Shown here piece by piece: positions 1 through 9,470 of a stretch of 64,000 nucleotides of DNA; position 1 is the first letter of the stretch, and each line of letters begins with the position of its first letter. Under the pieces are notes generated by a model. The model searched no databases. It was not told the DNA's origin and worked only from the letters and a program-made list of their open reading frames with translations. The translations under genes were made by a program, and so were the position numbers. This DNA comes from Nemophila menziesii (Eukaryota; Streptophyta; Magnoliopsida; Boraginales; Hydrophyllaceae), in assembly GCA_029959085.1 (NCBI GenBank), contig JARWIR010000023.1, forward strand, positions 5,345,860 through 5,409,859, written 5' to 3'.

Positions 1-372
1 GATTTTCGGTCTCTCCCAAATCAGTTTATAATGTTAAATTTCCTACTATGATCACGTGTCTTGTGCGAAAAGCGAATGTTACATTGGGTGAAGAAGAGAA
101 ACTCGAGTATAAGACGAGTTATATTGATAATGCTTGGATCATGGAAGTGTTGAGAAGAGCGGGTTCTACGCAAATCTCAAAAGAAGAAAAGGAGCAAAGT
201 TGGCAAGAGAAGATGGAGGAGCGTTTAAACAAATTCTAAGCAGCTCAAACTTCCTTAGTCAATGATGTGGCACAAATCAACGCTAATCAAGTGCACATCA
301 TGAAACTCCTTAAGCAATTAACGAAAGATCGAGCAAATCCTACCTTGGATGTCAATAATGCGAGGCAATAAG
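1..372 (+). pseudogene. ORF3 C-terminal remnant of Athila-like element A1
   Basis: This is the last part of the 3' ORF (ORF3) of an element that starts outside the window. The frame opens at the window edge and runs to a TAA at 237-239. Matching residues continue beyond it (DVAQINANQVHIMKLLKQL), so the stop is a lesion. The same segment is seen in element C1 near 13253-13640, including the tryptophan-rich motif WQEKMEERLNK (WREKVGERLNK in C1) followed by a short heptad-like stretch likely to form a coiled coil. The function of ORF3 is unknown. Its place between pol and the 3' LTR is where Athila elements carry their env-like ORF, but no transmembrane segment is visible here. Identity as ORF3 is firm from the C1 match; function is not. 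Confidence 0.75.
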
Positions 373-1957
373 CCTCGAGAGTATGTTCTCTTTCTTCCTT
401 ACCATTTCTGTAAATGCATTTATCTGCTAATTTTAATTTCTGTTTAGAGTCTTGTTTCGAGTCGTGGGGACATGGCTCATTTTTGAGTTGGGGGTGTGGG
501 GATTCGTTGTCTCTCATCTCCATTTTTCTGTTTTTAGGTTGAAATTAAATTTTTTTGATACATGGGAATTAGATGTAGAGTGTGTTTAATAGCTTGAAAA
601 CATAAGCTCAGTGAATTGATGATAGTAAGTAGTATGTTTATGAGATATGTTATTTGTATGCTTTGAGTATTTGCAGGAAAACACACGTTGATAGTAAAGA
701 AAAGATTAAGGATTAATGCGATAGAAAGTATGTTCGATCTCAGGGAACCTTGAGAAGTGTGTAGGACGTGAGATCCAAGCTAGTGGACAAACCCATTTGA
801 TGAAAGTGCTAAAGGTAAGAAATTAACGAAATTGCATAGTGTAGAAAGTGATTAAGGCTGTTCTTTCATATTTGAAGCCACTTGAAGCCTTTTTATACCT
901 TCTCACCTTGTTATTTTGATTTTATATGCTATATCCTTCTCAGCCTCTTCTAACCTTTCTAAAGATTTTTATTGAATAAATTATAAGCCATATCCCTTTA
1001 GATTATAGGACTTTTCCATATGACCCGCACTCGAATCGCGATGCATAGACAGTTGTTTTAGAGCTTGAGTTTGGGGTGGTGGTCCACCAGTATGGGAATT
1101 GTTATTGGGATGAGATTTTTGAGCTTATTAATTGTGCTCTGTTCTTTATATTGATGATGATTCACAGATTTTTATTGTAACCCTTTGCCGGGGTAATAGT
1201 GAATGAAAAAGAAGCTACGAGCTAAATTTGCCAACAAGGGCATAAAAAGAAAATATATATACATGAGAAAATAGCGTCATATCTCATCATTAAAAAGAGA
1301 GTCATGGCTATAACAAAAGAAAAAATTGATTGAAAAGAAAAATATATATATTCAGACCGGCAAAGTGGAATTTTTATGTGAACATCGTATGCTTTAATTG
1401 GGTTATTGGGGATGCTAAATTGTGCATCAAGGAATTCATTGGGTTGAGTGAGAAACGTTTTATGAGAGTAACTCAAGCTCTAGGGCGATTCGTTGATGGC
1501 TAGTGAGGAGAGAGCCAAAAGCACACTCTAAATTATCCAAATATACTATCATACCGTCCCTAAGCCTAACCTTAAAGACCTTGTGATTCTTTGCTATGTA
1601 ATTGAGAAGTGATTGAGCCATTAGAGAGTAGTTAAGTGGATCTTTGAATACTAGTGAAGTTCGATGAACAATCTATAGCTTTCTTGGAGAACTGAGTAAA
1701 GTCCCAATCCTTCTTACATTACGAAACTAATCTGATCTTGAATTCAAGCCGTGTTGACTATGGATATGAGAAGTGTAAAGGTATGTAGTTTATAAATATT
1801 ATTGCATAAAAATTTCTGAGTTGTTGCTTTAGGATTATTCTATATATTCTGCTATGTTTTCCCATTGTGTTGAAAATTCTATAAGTGTGTATTTATAGAC
1901 TTCCCTTTGTTTTTATCTTTATTGTATCGGGACGATACAACTTTGAGTTGGGGGTAT
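373..1957 (+). other. 3' non-coding region of A1 with hairpins and polypurine tracts
   Basis: About 1.6 kb without a supportable gene, conserved in layout with elements B1, C1 and F1. Landmarks are: a wobble-tolerant hairpin 459-478 (8-bp stem, GGGA loop) followed by a purine-rich TTTGAGTTGGGGGTG motif near 482-496; a second GCTTGAGTTTGGGGTGG at 1063-1079; the complementary pair CTTTGCCGG (1183-1191) and CCGGCAAAG (1357-1365); a conserved block near 1486-1580 (gattcgttgatggc...agagccaaaagc); and a perfect hairpin 1922-1940 abutting the final polypurine tract 1942-1955. The short minus-strand reading frame at 1222-1476 has no counterpart in the other copies and is not called. Confidence 0.7.
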
Positions 1958-3476
1958 TGATGTCTCCTCATTTGTGATAGATTTATATTAGGATGAGACA
2001 TCATTTTTAGTGATTTAGAAGTCATAATAGTCGATTTTCTTGAGAAATAGTGCACTTTCCTATTTTGAGTCTTGATTTAGTAAAATAATATTTTTAGAGC
2101 ATATTGGGTTCAATTATTTATTTAGTGTGAAGCTTTAAAGATAATTATGGAGATTAATTAGAGTCCAAGTCAAAGACTACAAGATATGGAAAGAGATAAG
2201 CATGGAAACTGGAGATAAAGGAAAGAAAAGATAAAAACATGGAAAAGGAAAACCTGTCTTAATCCTGAATTTCTGCACCTACGACCACAAATCAGCTTAT
2301 ATCTCAAAAACGGTAGGAGAAATGGTCAAGATCAAAGTTGAAGATCTTTCCGAGACGATGAATTTGGTATATTCATACGCATCAAACGGATGAAAATTGA
2401 AGCTGCTAGGACCAAAAGAAAAACGGGCCTGATTTCATGTTTTTAGGGTTACGAATTTGAGTTGGGCTTGGAGTCCATTACTTACCTTTTCCTTCAAAAA
2501 AACGAATTAGGTCTTCTAAACACCTATAAATACACCCTTATATCACTTGTAAATCATCATTGCCTTATAGTAATTAGTTCTTAAGGTTTTATTCTCCAAG
2601 TTATTGTAGAGAGCAAGATGATGTCTTTTATTATTTCCCTTAGTTTATTTCCTTCAGGTATGAACTAAACTTCCCATAGCTTGGGTTTTGCATCATGTAT
2701 AATCTATGAATTATAATTTCTTTCTATCTAAGTTTCTTTGGGAATTACATGTTTTAATTTGATATTAGCTGCTTACCTTTATATTTGTTTATGTGTTTTG
2801 ATTTAATGACTGTTTTCCTTGCGGTGCGCAACGTTTATGATTACTTAAGAGTAGTTAGATGATCACCTTATATGGGTGTCTAATTATTGAAACACCACAT
2901 AACGTCTAGTATCGATATTAGTCCTGACAAAACTGATTCTAACTAGATAGTCATTAGGGTATGAATTAATCACTATCACCATATATGGAAATTGATTGCT
3001 TAGGTCCTTAGTAGCGTTTGATAACCCTATTTGAACCAGCCTCGTGGTGTGTTCGTAGCCCCCTTAGTCGCTCTCAAGGTCTAAGGTATGAGAATTTAGA
3101 ATCCTGACTAAATATACAAGAGCTAATATTCTCCCTTATTAACTAGATCTAATAGAAAGAATTAGAAGGATTAGTGCATACTAGCAAAACCTAAGCTATA
3201 CTTCTCATCTCATATTCTTCGTATTTATTTTATTGTCTTTATTTTTCCTAGTTTTAATTCTTAATCTCGAAATTTATTACCTTTATTTTCTGTCCTTTAA
3301 TTATTTACTCCTTACTCGTTAATGCTACCTATTCGACTAGCACACTAAGTCCCTGAGAACGAACTTTCTTATCAACTAAAACTTGCATACGTCCTGTAAG
3401 TGCCTGTCTAGGGTGAGAGTGCGTAGTTTTCTTGACTTAATTTTATCTTATTTTTATCACACCCTAGGCGACACCA
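1958..3476 (+). repeat. 3' LTR of element A1 (LTR family a)
   Basis: The LTR starts with TGATGTCTCC right after a polypurine tract and ends with GGCGACACCA, giving TG...CA termini and about 1.52 kb. A terminal inverted repeat pairs 1958-1966 with 1995-2003. A TATA box (TATAAATA) lies at 2525-2532. The same LTR occurs as a solo copy at 45963-47491 and as a fragment at 53815-54583. No primer-binding site follows the right end, so this is a 3' LTR. The matching 5' LTR must lie left of the window; the first flanking bases, GTAAC at 3477-3481, would be the target duplication to look for there. Confidence 0.9.
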
Positions 3477-3560
3477 GTAACATGTCACACGTCACAAATC
3501 AAAAAGCAGGGGGTAAGTAGTCAATCGGGCCATAGTACATAGGGTAAAAGGGACATTTAC
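3477..3560. other. Unassigned 84-bp spacer
   Basis: Short stretch between the end of the A1 3' LTR and the first base that clearly aligns with LTR family b. It does not match the corresponding part of the complete family-b LTR (near 20150-20230), so the start of the B1 5' LTR has been lost or replaced. Nothing else is recognised. Confidence 0.5.
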
Positions 3561-4536
3561 TCTTTATTTTTATGTTATTTGGGATTAACCTTTAAATTGA
3601 TTGAGCTACTTAGTTACGTTGTAAATCTGTTTTATGTGCTTTTACTTAATGTCTATATATCTTGCAGTTGCAAACGTATAGGATTACCATAGTAGTTGGG
3701 AGGTCACCTAAAAGGGGTGTTCAACTATTGAAACACCACATAAACGTCTAGTGTGCGGTAGTGATCCTAACAAACTTGGCTAACTAGATTGTCACTACGG
3801 TCTGAGATTAACCACCGATCACTGCGTAGGGTCCCCTACCCAAGTCCCCTGGTAATTGTTAGGTTGCCTCTTAAGTCCACCCGAAAGGAGGTTGCTAGGA
3901 ATATAGAATTCTTACTATCTACACAAAAAGAGCTCAATTCACTCCTATAACTAGAATATTGATTTAGAAGGATAAGTGCATGCTAGCAAATCTAAACTAT
4001 GTCTCTCATCTCCATTCTTTAGTAAAGATTTATTTGCATTATTATCTTTTAAATATGAAAATCAAACAAATATTATTCCTTTTATTGTCTTTCTGTTGAA
4101 CAAGTAAATTCTCTTACACTTCTTTATATACAAAAATATATATAATGGATCAAATACCTGTGAACAAATTTTACTTATCTTCTAAACTTGCAAACGAATA
4201 TTGATTTAGAAGGATAAGTGCATGCTAGCAAATCTAAACTATATCTCTCATCTCCATTATTTAGTAATTATTTATCGCATGATTATCTTTCAAATCTGAA
4301 AATCAAATAAATATTATTCCTTAATTGTCTTTCCATTGAACAAGTAAATTCTCCTACACTTCTCTATATACACAAGTAGATCTAATGGATCAAATCCCCA
4401 CAAACGAATTTTACTTATCTTCTAAACTTGAAAATAATTTGTAATACTTGCAGTGAGTTTCTTGTGGTAGTTAAGGGTGTGTTTCCTTCATTATTATCTT
4501 ATTTATCTATTTATTATCACACCTTTATCCCTACCG
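3561..4536 (+). repeat. 5' LTR remnant of element B1 (LTR family b), 5' truncated
   Basis: It aligns with the 3' LTR at 20240-20980 and ends at a primer-binding site, so it is the 5' LTR of B1. Roughly the first 870 bp are missing, including the U3 promoter region. A U5 hairpin is visible at 3694-3725 (GTTG...CAAC outer stem). The remnant holds a 242-bp tandem duplication (3954-4195 and 4196-4437) that is single-copy in the 3' LTR. Confidence 0.8.
3954..4437 (+). repeat. 242-bp tandem duplication inside the B1 5' LTR
   Basis: Two adjacent copies both begin GAATATTGATTTAGAAGGAT and end near TTCTAAACTTG, at an offset of 242 bp. The partner LTR at 19356-20980 has a single copy (from about 20636). 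LTRs are identical at insertion, so the duplication most likely arose afterwards. Confidence 0.85.
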
Positions 4537-4542
4537 AGTTTT

Positions 4543-4560
4543 TGGCTCCGATGCCAGAGA
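4543..4560 (+). promoter_or_regulatory. Primer-binding site of B1 (degraded, tRNA-Asp type)
   Basis: TGGCTCCGATGCCAGAGA follows the 5' LTR after a short AGTTT spacer. The reference complement of the plant tRNA-Asp 3' end is TGGCGCCGTTGCCGGGGA, so several positions have decayed. Position and spacing match the clearer sites of C1, F1 and G1. Confidence 0.75.
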
Positions 4561-4661
4561 TTTATCTATAGTTAATTTATTTATGTTTAGTTTTAGTGTA
4601 GTAGTTTTTATTTGTTTTCAATTTTACGCGTTTTCTTTTGTCTCTTATCAGGTGTTTAGGT

Positions 4662-4790
4662 ATGGAAAATTTCCGTACATCCATGAACAAAGGCATTTCA
4701 AATCGATGTTTAAAGTGTGGGTTTCTAGGGCACTATTGGGAGACATGTAGTTTTCCACAATTGAATCTGTATGGGAACTTAACGTATTAA
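4662..4790 (+). pseudogene. B1 gag remnant: CCHC zinc knuckle only
   Basis: A short frame from ATG 4662 to a TAA at 4788-4790 encodes the knuckle CLKCGFLGHYWETC (C-x2-C-x4-H-x4-C), which binds packaged RNA in nucleocapsid proteins. In C1 and F1 the knuckle lies some 250 residues into gag, after the retrotransposon gag core. Here it sits about 20 residues after the leader, so the gag core is missing from B1. The loss could be old, producing a minimal element, or later decay; one copy cannot tell. Confidence 0.65.
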
Positions 4791-4876
4791 AATAAACCCT
4801 CGCAACCACAACTTACGTATAATCCGCAAGAAAAATCTATAACCAATCTCGAACAAAACCTTCAAGATACATAAAA

Positions 4877-5197
4877 GTGTCACAAGATTACATGAGGCGT
4901 GATCATGCTAGATTTAATGAGAAATCTGCTACGTTGGAGCCATTAAGGACGCAAGTCAACCACATAAGCAAGATTTTGGAGGATGCTCAAGCTCCGAAGG
5001 CACTTCCATCTCATCCACAAGAAGGAGTAAATAATTCGAATAATACTCTAGAGCAATTCATCAAAATTTCAACTGATAACATGAACAAAAGTGACGCAAA
5101 GATCAATGCTACTGTGCAGCTCATGCACCAACGAAATCAAGCTACGGAGCATAGATTAATGCAAGTTACTACGATTATTCAACCATTACAACAATAA
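4877..5197 (+). pseudogene. B1 gag C-terminal segment (helical, glutamine-rich)
   Basis: An open stretch of 106 residues corresponds by position to the segment after the zinc knuckle in F1 (near 31550-31726). Both contain a proline/glutamine HPQEGV or QPQEGV motif, then a helix-prone region rich in Q, N and L ending in LQQ or KQLNQ. It is in a different frame from the knuckle upstream and ends at TAA 5195-5197. The Met at 4877 is internal, not a real start. Confidence 0.55.
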
Positions 5198-5956
5198 TTA
5201 TTTATGAAATCGGGCGATAGCAATGTTGGGTTCGAGGTTTCAACCATAGAAGAACAAACCAAGCTTAGCTCAAAAGAGGTTATCGTGGAGAATTAAGATG
5301 AGGTAATCGATGACAATCCAAAAGAGGTTGAGAAAGAGATCGAGCCTTATGTTATGGAGGTAGAAAAAGAAGTTGAAAAAGATACTAAGAAAGAAGATAC
5401 TATTGTACCAAAGGTGCAAGAAGAAGAACGTAAGGTGAAGCCACCACCTACACAACTATCATCACCAATCAAATTTCACATAGATGAGGCAACAATTGAA
5501 GATTGGGATAGTGAGGATGAGGTTGAAAGTATAACTGCAAGGAGTGCAGTAATTCCAACATTAGAAGAACCCACGAAGCTTAATTTAGACAACGTGACAA
5601 TCAAAGACAGGGTTAAAGAGGTTGGAAAAGAAGAGAACAAGACAGAGATATCGCCTACATGTTCGATCTTATCATCACCATATCTACTAAAAATTACATA
5701 TCCTAGTGTTGATACCAAATCTGAAACAAGAGTAGAGATGTCAAGCGTGGAAAAAATCAACGTTCCTGCACTCGAGGTAATTGAGAAAGAGCCTACGACA
5801 CCAAGGGTTTTCGAAGATATTCCTTCTGAGAAGAGTAAAAGCTTAGAGTTTGAGATTAGGATTGTGGACCTTACTAAAGAAAGCTTGACAGTAGTTCCAA
5901 AAAAGCTACCACCAAAGATGCAAGACCCGAGAGCTTTATACCTCCAAATAATATAG
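5198..5956 (+). pseudogene. B1 gag-protease linker, acidic/charged
   Basis: Low-complexity region rich in E, K, D and P (repeated EVEKEVEKD-type stretches) with a frame open at 5354-5956. It ends in KLPPKMQDPRAL, which matches KLPPKLLDPRSF just before the protease of F1 and LPPKLLDPGSY in E1. A frameshift follows before the protease frame at 5980. The first part (5198-5353) is interrupted by stops. No catalytic motif is present; it looks like the spacer between nucleocapsid and protease. Confidence 0.6.
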
Positions 5957-5979
5957 GTGGTAACTTCGAAGCTAAAGAG

Positions 5980-6597
5980 ATGTGTGACTTGGGTTCTGAT
6001 AGAAATATCATGCCCAAGAATATGTTTGAGAAGTTAGGCAGGGGAGATGCCAAAAGAAAAGAAATCAATTTGCTGCTCCTAGATCATTCCACGATAAAGC
6101 CATGGGGAGTCATTGAGGACGTGCTTGTCCATGTAGGTACCTTATTACCTATATATATTTTTATTATTGATAGCATTGTAGGTCTACACGTCCCATTGAT
6201 ACTTGGACGCCCATTCTTGGCGACAAGTCGCAGCATAACTGATGTTCATGAGGGAACCGTGACTCTCCAAACTGAAGAAGAATCCAAAACATTCCACTTT
6301 GTGGATGGGAAGCATGAGGAGTCATGTGAGGTGCCAACACTCCATGTTGTGACCAAAGAAGTTAAAAATAAAGTACACCATAAACGCGTGAAGAAGATAG
6401 TAGAAAATGATTTTGGGGTTGGTGACGAGGTCGCTTGGAGAGCCCTTAAGAGAGAGAATAGACCATGGGTATTCAAGAATTCGTGGATGGGTCCGTTTTT
6501 TGTTACAAGAGTTGTTTCGGAAAAACAGATTGAAATTCAAGGTAAGAAAAGTCACAAACTTTGGATAGTAGATGTGTATAGCCTCATACGCTGTTAG
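5980..6597 (+). pseudogene. B1 aspartic protease fused to integrase C-terminal tail
   Basis: One uninterrupted 205-residue frame. Residues 1-95 are a retroviral-type aspartic protease: CDLGSDRNIMP carries the catalytic Asp (DLGS where DLGA is usual), and LILGRPFLATS is the family's C-terminal signature. Residues 140-205 match the end of integrase: FGVGDEVAW, then SWMGPFFVT and a CWGGY-like end interrupted by a stop (C*GGY). Reverse transcriptase, RNase H and the integrase core are absent, yet the join is in frame. C1 and F1 show the same order, so this is an inherited architecture rather than a private deletion. The upstream frame is shifted, so B1 cannot make the full polyprotein. Confidence 0.85.
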
Positions 6598-7161
6598 GGA
6601 GGCTATATAATCAAAAGATGATCGAGGTAACACGTTGAACTTTCAAAGACGTTGAAAAAAAGTGCTGTCTGGGAGACAAACCACCATTTTTTTTTATGTT
6701 TTTATGTTTTAGTTTATGTTTATATTTAGTTGTTTCCGTTAAGTATTGAAGTAATAACGAAGGTATTAGTTTTTTTGAGGTATAGGTACCTTAGAAATCA
6801 AGTTTGGGCTGAAAAATCACAAATTTGGCGAAAACCAGCAGCTAGTTGCGATACACCGCACGCTAGCCGCGGTGCACCGCACACATGAAACTGTTACGAC
6901 GGTTAAAAAATTGGGTGCGCGTGCGAGACCCCCATGGGCAAACGGTATCATCACTCAAGTGTGGTCTATTCCACAATTTTGAACAGAACTTTCATGCGGT
7001 ACACTGCATGAGCAAAAACTGTCACGACGGGTAGTGAAATCAGTACATGTGCGAGAACATTATTCGTACATCGTGTCGTCAAGCACGCATTTACCGTGCC
7101 ACGGTAGTAAACATGCCCTAGGTGCGGTACACCACACCACTACCGCGGTGCACCGTACCAC
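6598..7161 (+). other. B1 spacer with palindromic modules
   Basis: Non-coding stretch between the integrase tail and ORF3; it resumes at 16677 after the C1 insertion. After a conserved post-pol block (gaggtaacacgttgaac) come GC-rich dyads: GCGGTGCACCGC, a perfect palindrome at 6869-6880; an imperfect TCATGC...GCATGA at 6992-7011; and GCGGTAC/GCGGTGCACCG units near 7124-7156. Each is followed by a related unit of the type AAACTGTTACGACGG (near 6888 and 7015). Reading frames here are incidental. Confidence 0.65.
7157..7161. repeat. Target-site duplication of C1, left copy (ACCAC)
   Basis: ACCAC directly precedes the TGATG start of the C1 5' LTR and is repeated at 16672-16676 directly after its 3' LTR. 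Five base pairs is the expected size for Ty3/gypsy integrase. Confidence 0.95.
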
Positions 7162-8542
7162 TGATGTCTCCCTATTTGTGATGAATAGTCTAGGTTGGAG
7201 ACATAATTTTAGGAGTATAAAGATATAATGAAAGAAGATAAGGATGGAAATTGGAGATAAAAGGAAGTAGAGATAAATTAGGAAAGGAAAAGTTGCCAAG
7301 TAAATCTGAAATCTGCAGCCACGTCCACTAAAGTGAATATACCTCAAAATTGGCTGGGAATTTGGATGATCGGTCTGAAAGGGAAGTGTAGATCTTTTAG
7401 ACGCGGTCATTTTTTGATATAAAGTGGGCGAAAATCGAAATAATAATCAAGAAGTTGCGACCAAAAAAAGATAGCAATAGTTTTTCCCTTCTCCTATATT
7501 TTAGGAAACGAATTTAATTTGGAAAAGAAGTCCAATTGCTTGCCTTCTACTCCAAGAAATACGAACTAGGGCTTCTAAGGAACCTATAAATACACCCTTT
7601 AACTATTTTCAGCATGTCCTTTCTCAGTTCTAAGCCCTAGCTTAGTCCTTGCCTCCCACAATTTGTCCTTAAGTTTTATTCATCATTAGAAGTCAATCAA
7701 GAGAGCAAGTTGACAGTATGTCTCTTTATTTTAGTTTATTTCTATTTTGTTTGAACTATTTCCCATACCTTAGGTTTTTCATATGTATAATCTTTGAATT
7801 CTATTTTATTCTATCTAAGTTTCATTGGGAAAACTATTTTAAATTGATTCTAGCTTCTTAACCTTAAGTTTGTTTTATGTGCTTTGATATATTGTTTATC
7901 TTAATCTTGATCAAATTGGGCCTTACTAATAGTAGTTAAATGGTCGCCCTGAAGGGGTGCCTAATTATTAAAACATTACATAAGCATCTAGTGTGCGGTA
8001 GTGATCCGGAAGGGCTTGCCTAACTAGATAGTCATTAGGGTTTGAGATTTAATCACCAATCATTATTTGCAGGGTCCCCTCACCCAAGTCCCTTGGTAAT
8101 GGTTAGGTCGCCTCTTAAGTCCACCCGAAAGGGGGTTATGAGAAATATAGAATCCTGTCTACTTATCTAAGAGATTTAATCACCCTTATTAACTAGTAGA
8201 AGAAATAGAAGAATTAGTGCATACTAGCAAAACCTGAGCTATACTTTCTCATCTTATTTTCTCGTATTTATTTTATTGTCTTTAATTTTATTTAGTTAAT
8301 CATTAATCTCTTCATCAATCATCTTTATTTACTTTTCTTGTCTTTAACTATTTATTACTACGCTATTTTGTTTAAACCATTCATATAACACACTAAGTCC
8401 CTGAGAACGAATTTTTATTTATTATTAAAACTTGCATACGACCTGTGATACTTGCAGTGAGTAACGTGGTTAGTCTAGGGTGTTAGTTCATCGTTTACCC
8501 ATATTTTATTATCTTATTTTTATCACACCCTAGGCGACACCA
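7162..8542 (+). repeat. 5' LTR of C1 (LTR family c)
   Basis: Runs from TGATGTCTCC to GGCGACACCA. Compared with the 3' LTR it lacks about 170 bp just after position 7210, within U3 upstream of the TATA box. The terminal hairpin is 7162-7171 with 7197-7206 (one mismatch). A U5 hairpin spans about 7933-7966. Confidence 0.92.
7585..7592 (+). promoter_or_regulatory. TATA box of the C1 5' LTR
   Basis: TATAAATA in the context CCTATAAATACACCC. The same context recurs in the C1 3' LTR (15757-15764), A1 LTR (2525-2532), solo LTR 45963-47491 (46530-46537) and, reversed, in the solo LTR at 22122-23686 (23075-23082). This is the likely promoter; the start site cannot be placed exactly. Confidence 0.7.
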
Positions 8543-8548
8543 AGTTTT

Positions 8549-8566
8549 TGGCGCCGCTGCCTGGGA
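8549..8566 (+). promoter_or_regulatory. Primer-binding site of C1 (tRNA-Asp type)
   Basis: TGGCGCCGCTGCCTGGGA differs at two positions from the complement of the plant tRNA-Asp 3' end (TGGCGCCGTTGCCGGGGA). It sits 6 bases after the LTR end, the usual spacing in Athila-type elements. It would prime minus-strand cDNA synthesis. Confidence 0.88.
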
Positions 8567-8682
8567 CTTGTGTCTCGTTAGCGTGTGGGTATATTTATTT
8601 TTAGTAGTAGTAGTTTTTAGTTATTTTGTTTTTCCAGTTTTATGCTTTTGGTTTGTTTTAGTTTCTTTCAAGTTTCCAGTGT

Positions 8683-9470
8683 ATGCTCGAGAATCCCGAG
8701 AGGTGTTTCACAGGTTATAACAGACGCTTGGGAGAAGAACAAGAACAAAGGAAAATAATGGCTTTACGAGAGGACGAATTATCACCACTAGGGGGTAATG
8801 CTAATATTAATATTAATTAGAATGACGATCAATGTCAACCAACAGCCCCTCGTGATCCACCACTTAATGCTCGAATACCACCAGTAGGAGATAACAGAAA
8901 ATATAACAGACAAGAACAAGATCTCCTAGTCTTGGGAGCACCTTTTCAAGTTCAACCTTTAGGTTATCGTCCTCCAGAGATCCAAAATATCAAATTCAGG
9001 CCCGATTCGGTTATGCTCAGTCAAATTTACAAACTTTGTACTCTATAGTGGTACAACAATTCAAGATCCGGTAAGAGCAATTCAGAAGTTCATGCAGATT
9101 TGTGATGTCTGCATTACTCCAGGCATTACACGCGAGCAAATGTATTGTCACATGTTTTCGTTCCTTCTGACCGACAAAGCTGGTGATTGGCTAGATAGAC
9201 AACCATTAGGTACACTTAATACTTGGGCAGAACTTCAAGCTTCATTCTTTAAACGTTTTTATCCAAAGAGTATGAGACTCAAAGATCAGACGGATCTTGC
9301 CAAGTTTTGCCAAGAGAATGAAGAAGAAGTAGGAGACACATGGACGAGGTTTCAACAGAAGTTAGCTAGATGTCCGCTTCATGGTTATACCCTATCTTTA
9401 CAATTATCAATGTCTTATCAAAGTATTAATGCCAAAAGAGATTGAGGGTAGATAATTTTGGAAGAGGAGG
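8683..9470 (+). pseudogene. C1 gag, N-terminal and core domain
   Basis: The likely start is ATG 8683, shortly after the leader. The frame is broken by a stop at about 8818 and a frameshift near 9030. The core at 9092-9445 keeps the retrotransposon gag (PF03732-type) pattern: QKFMQICDVC, SFLLTDKAGDWL, WAELQASFFKRFYP, then TWTRFQQKLARCPLHG. Gag forms the particle that packages element RNA. The frame is lost again after 9440, where matches continue in another frame (EEEDLCSWIP region). Not expressible as it stands. Confidence 0.82.
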
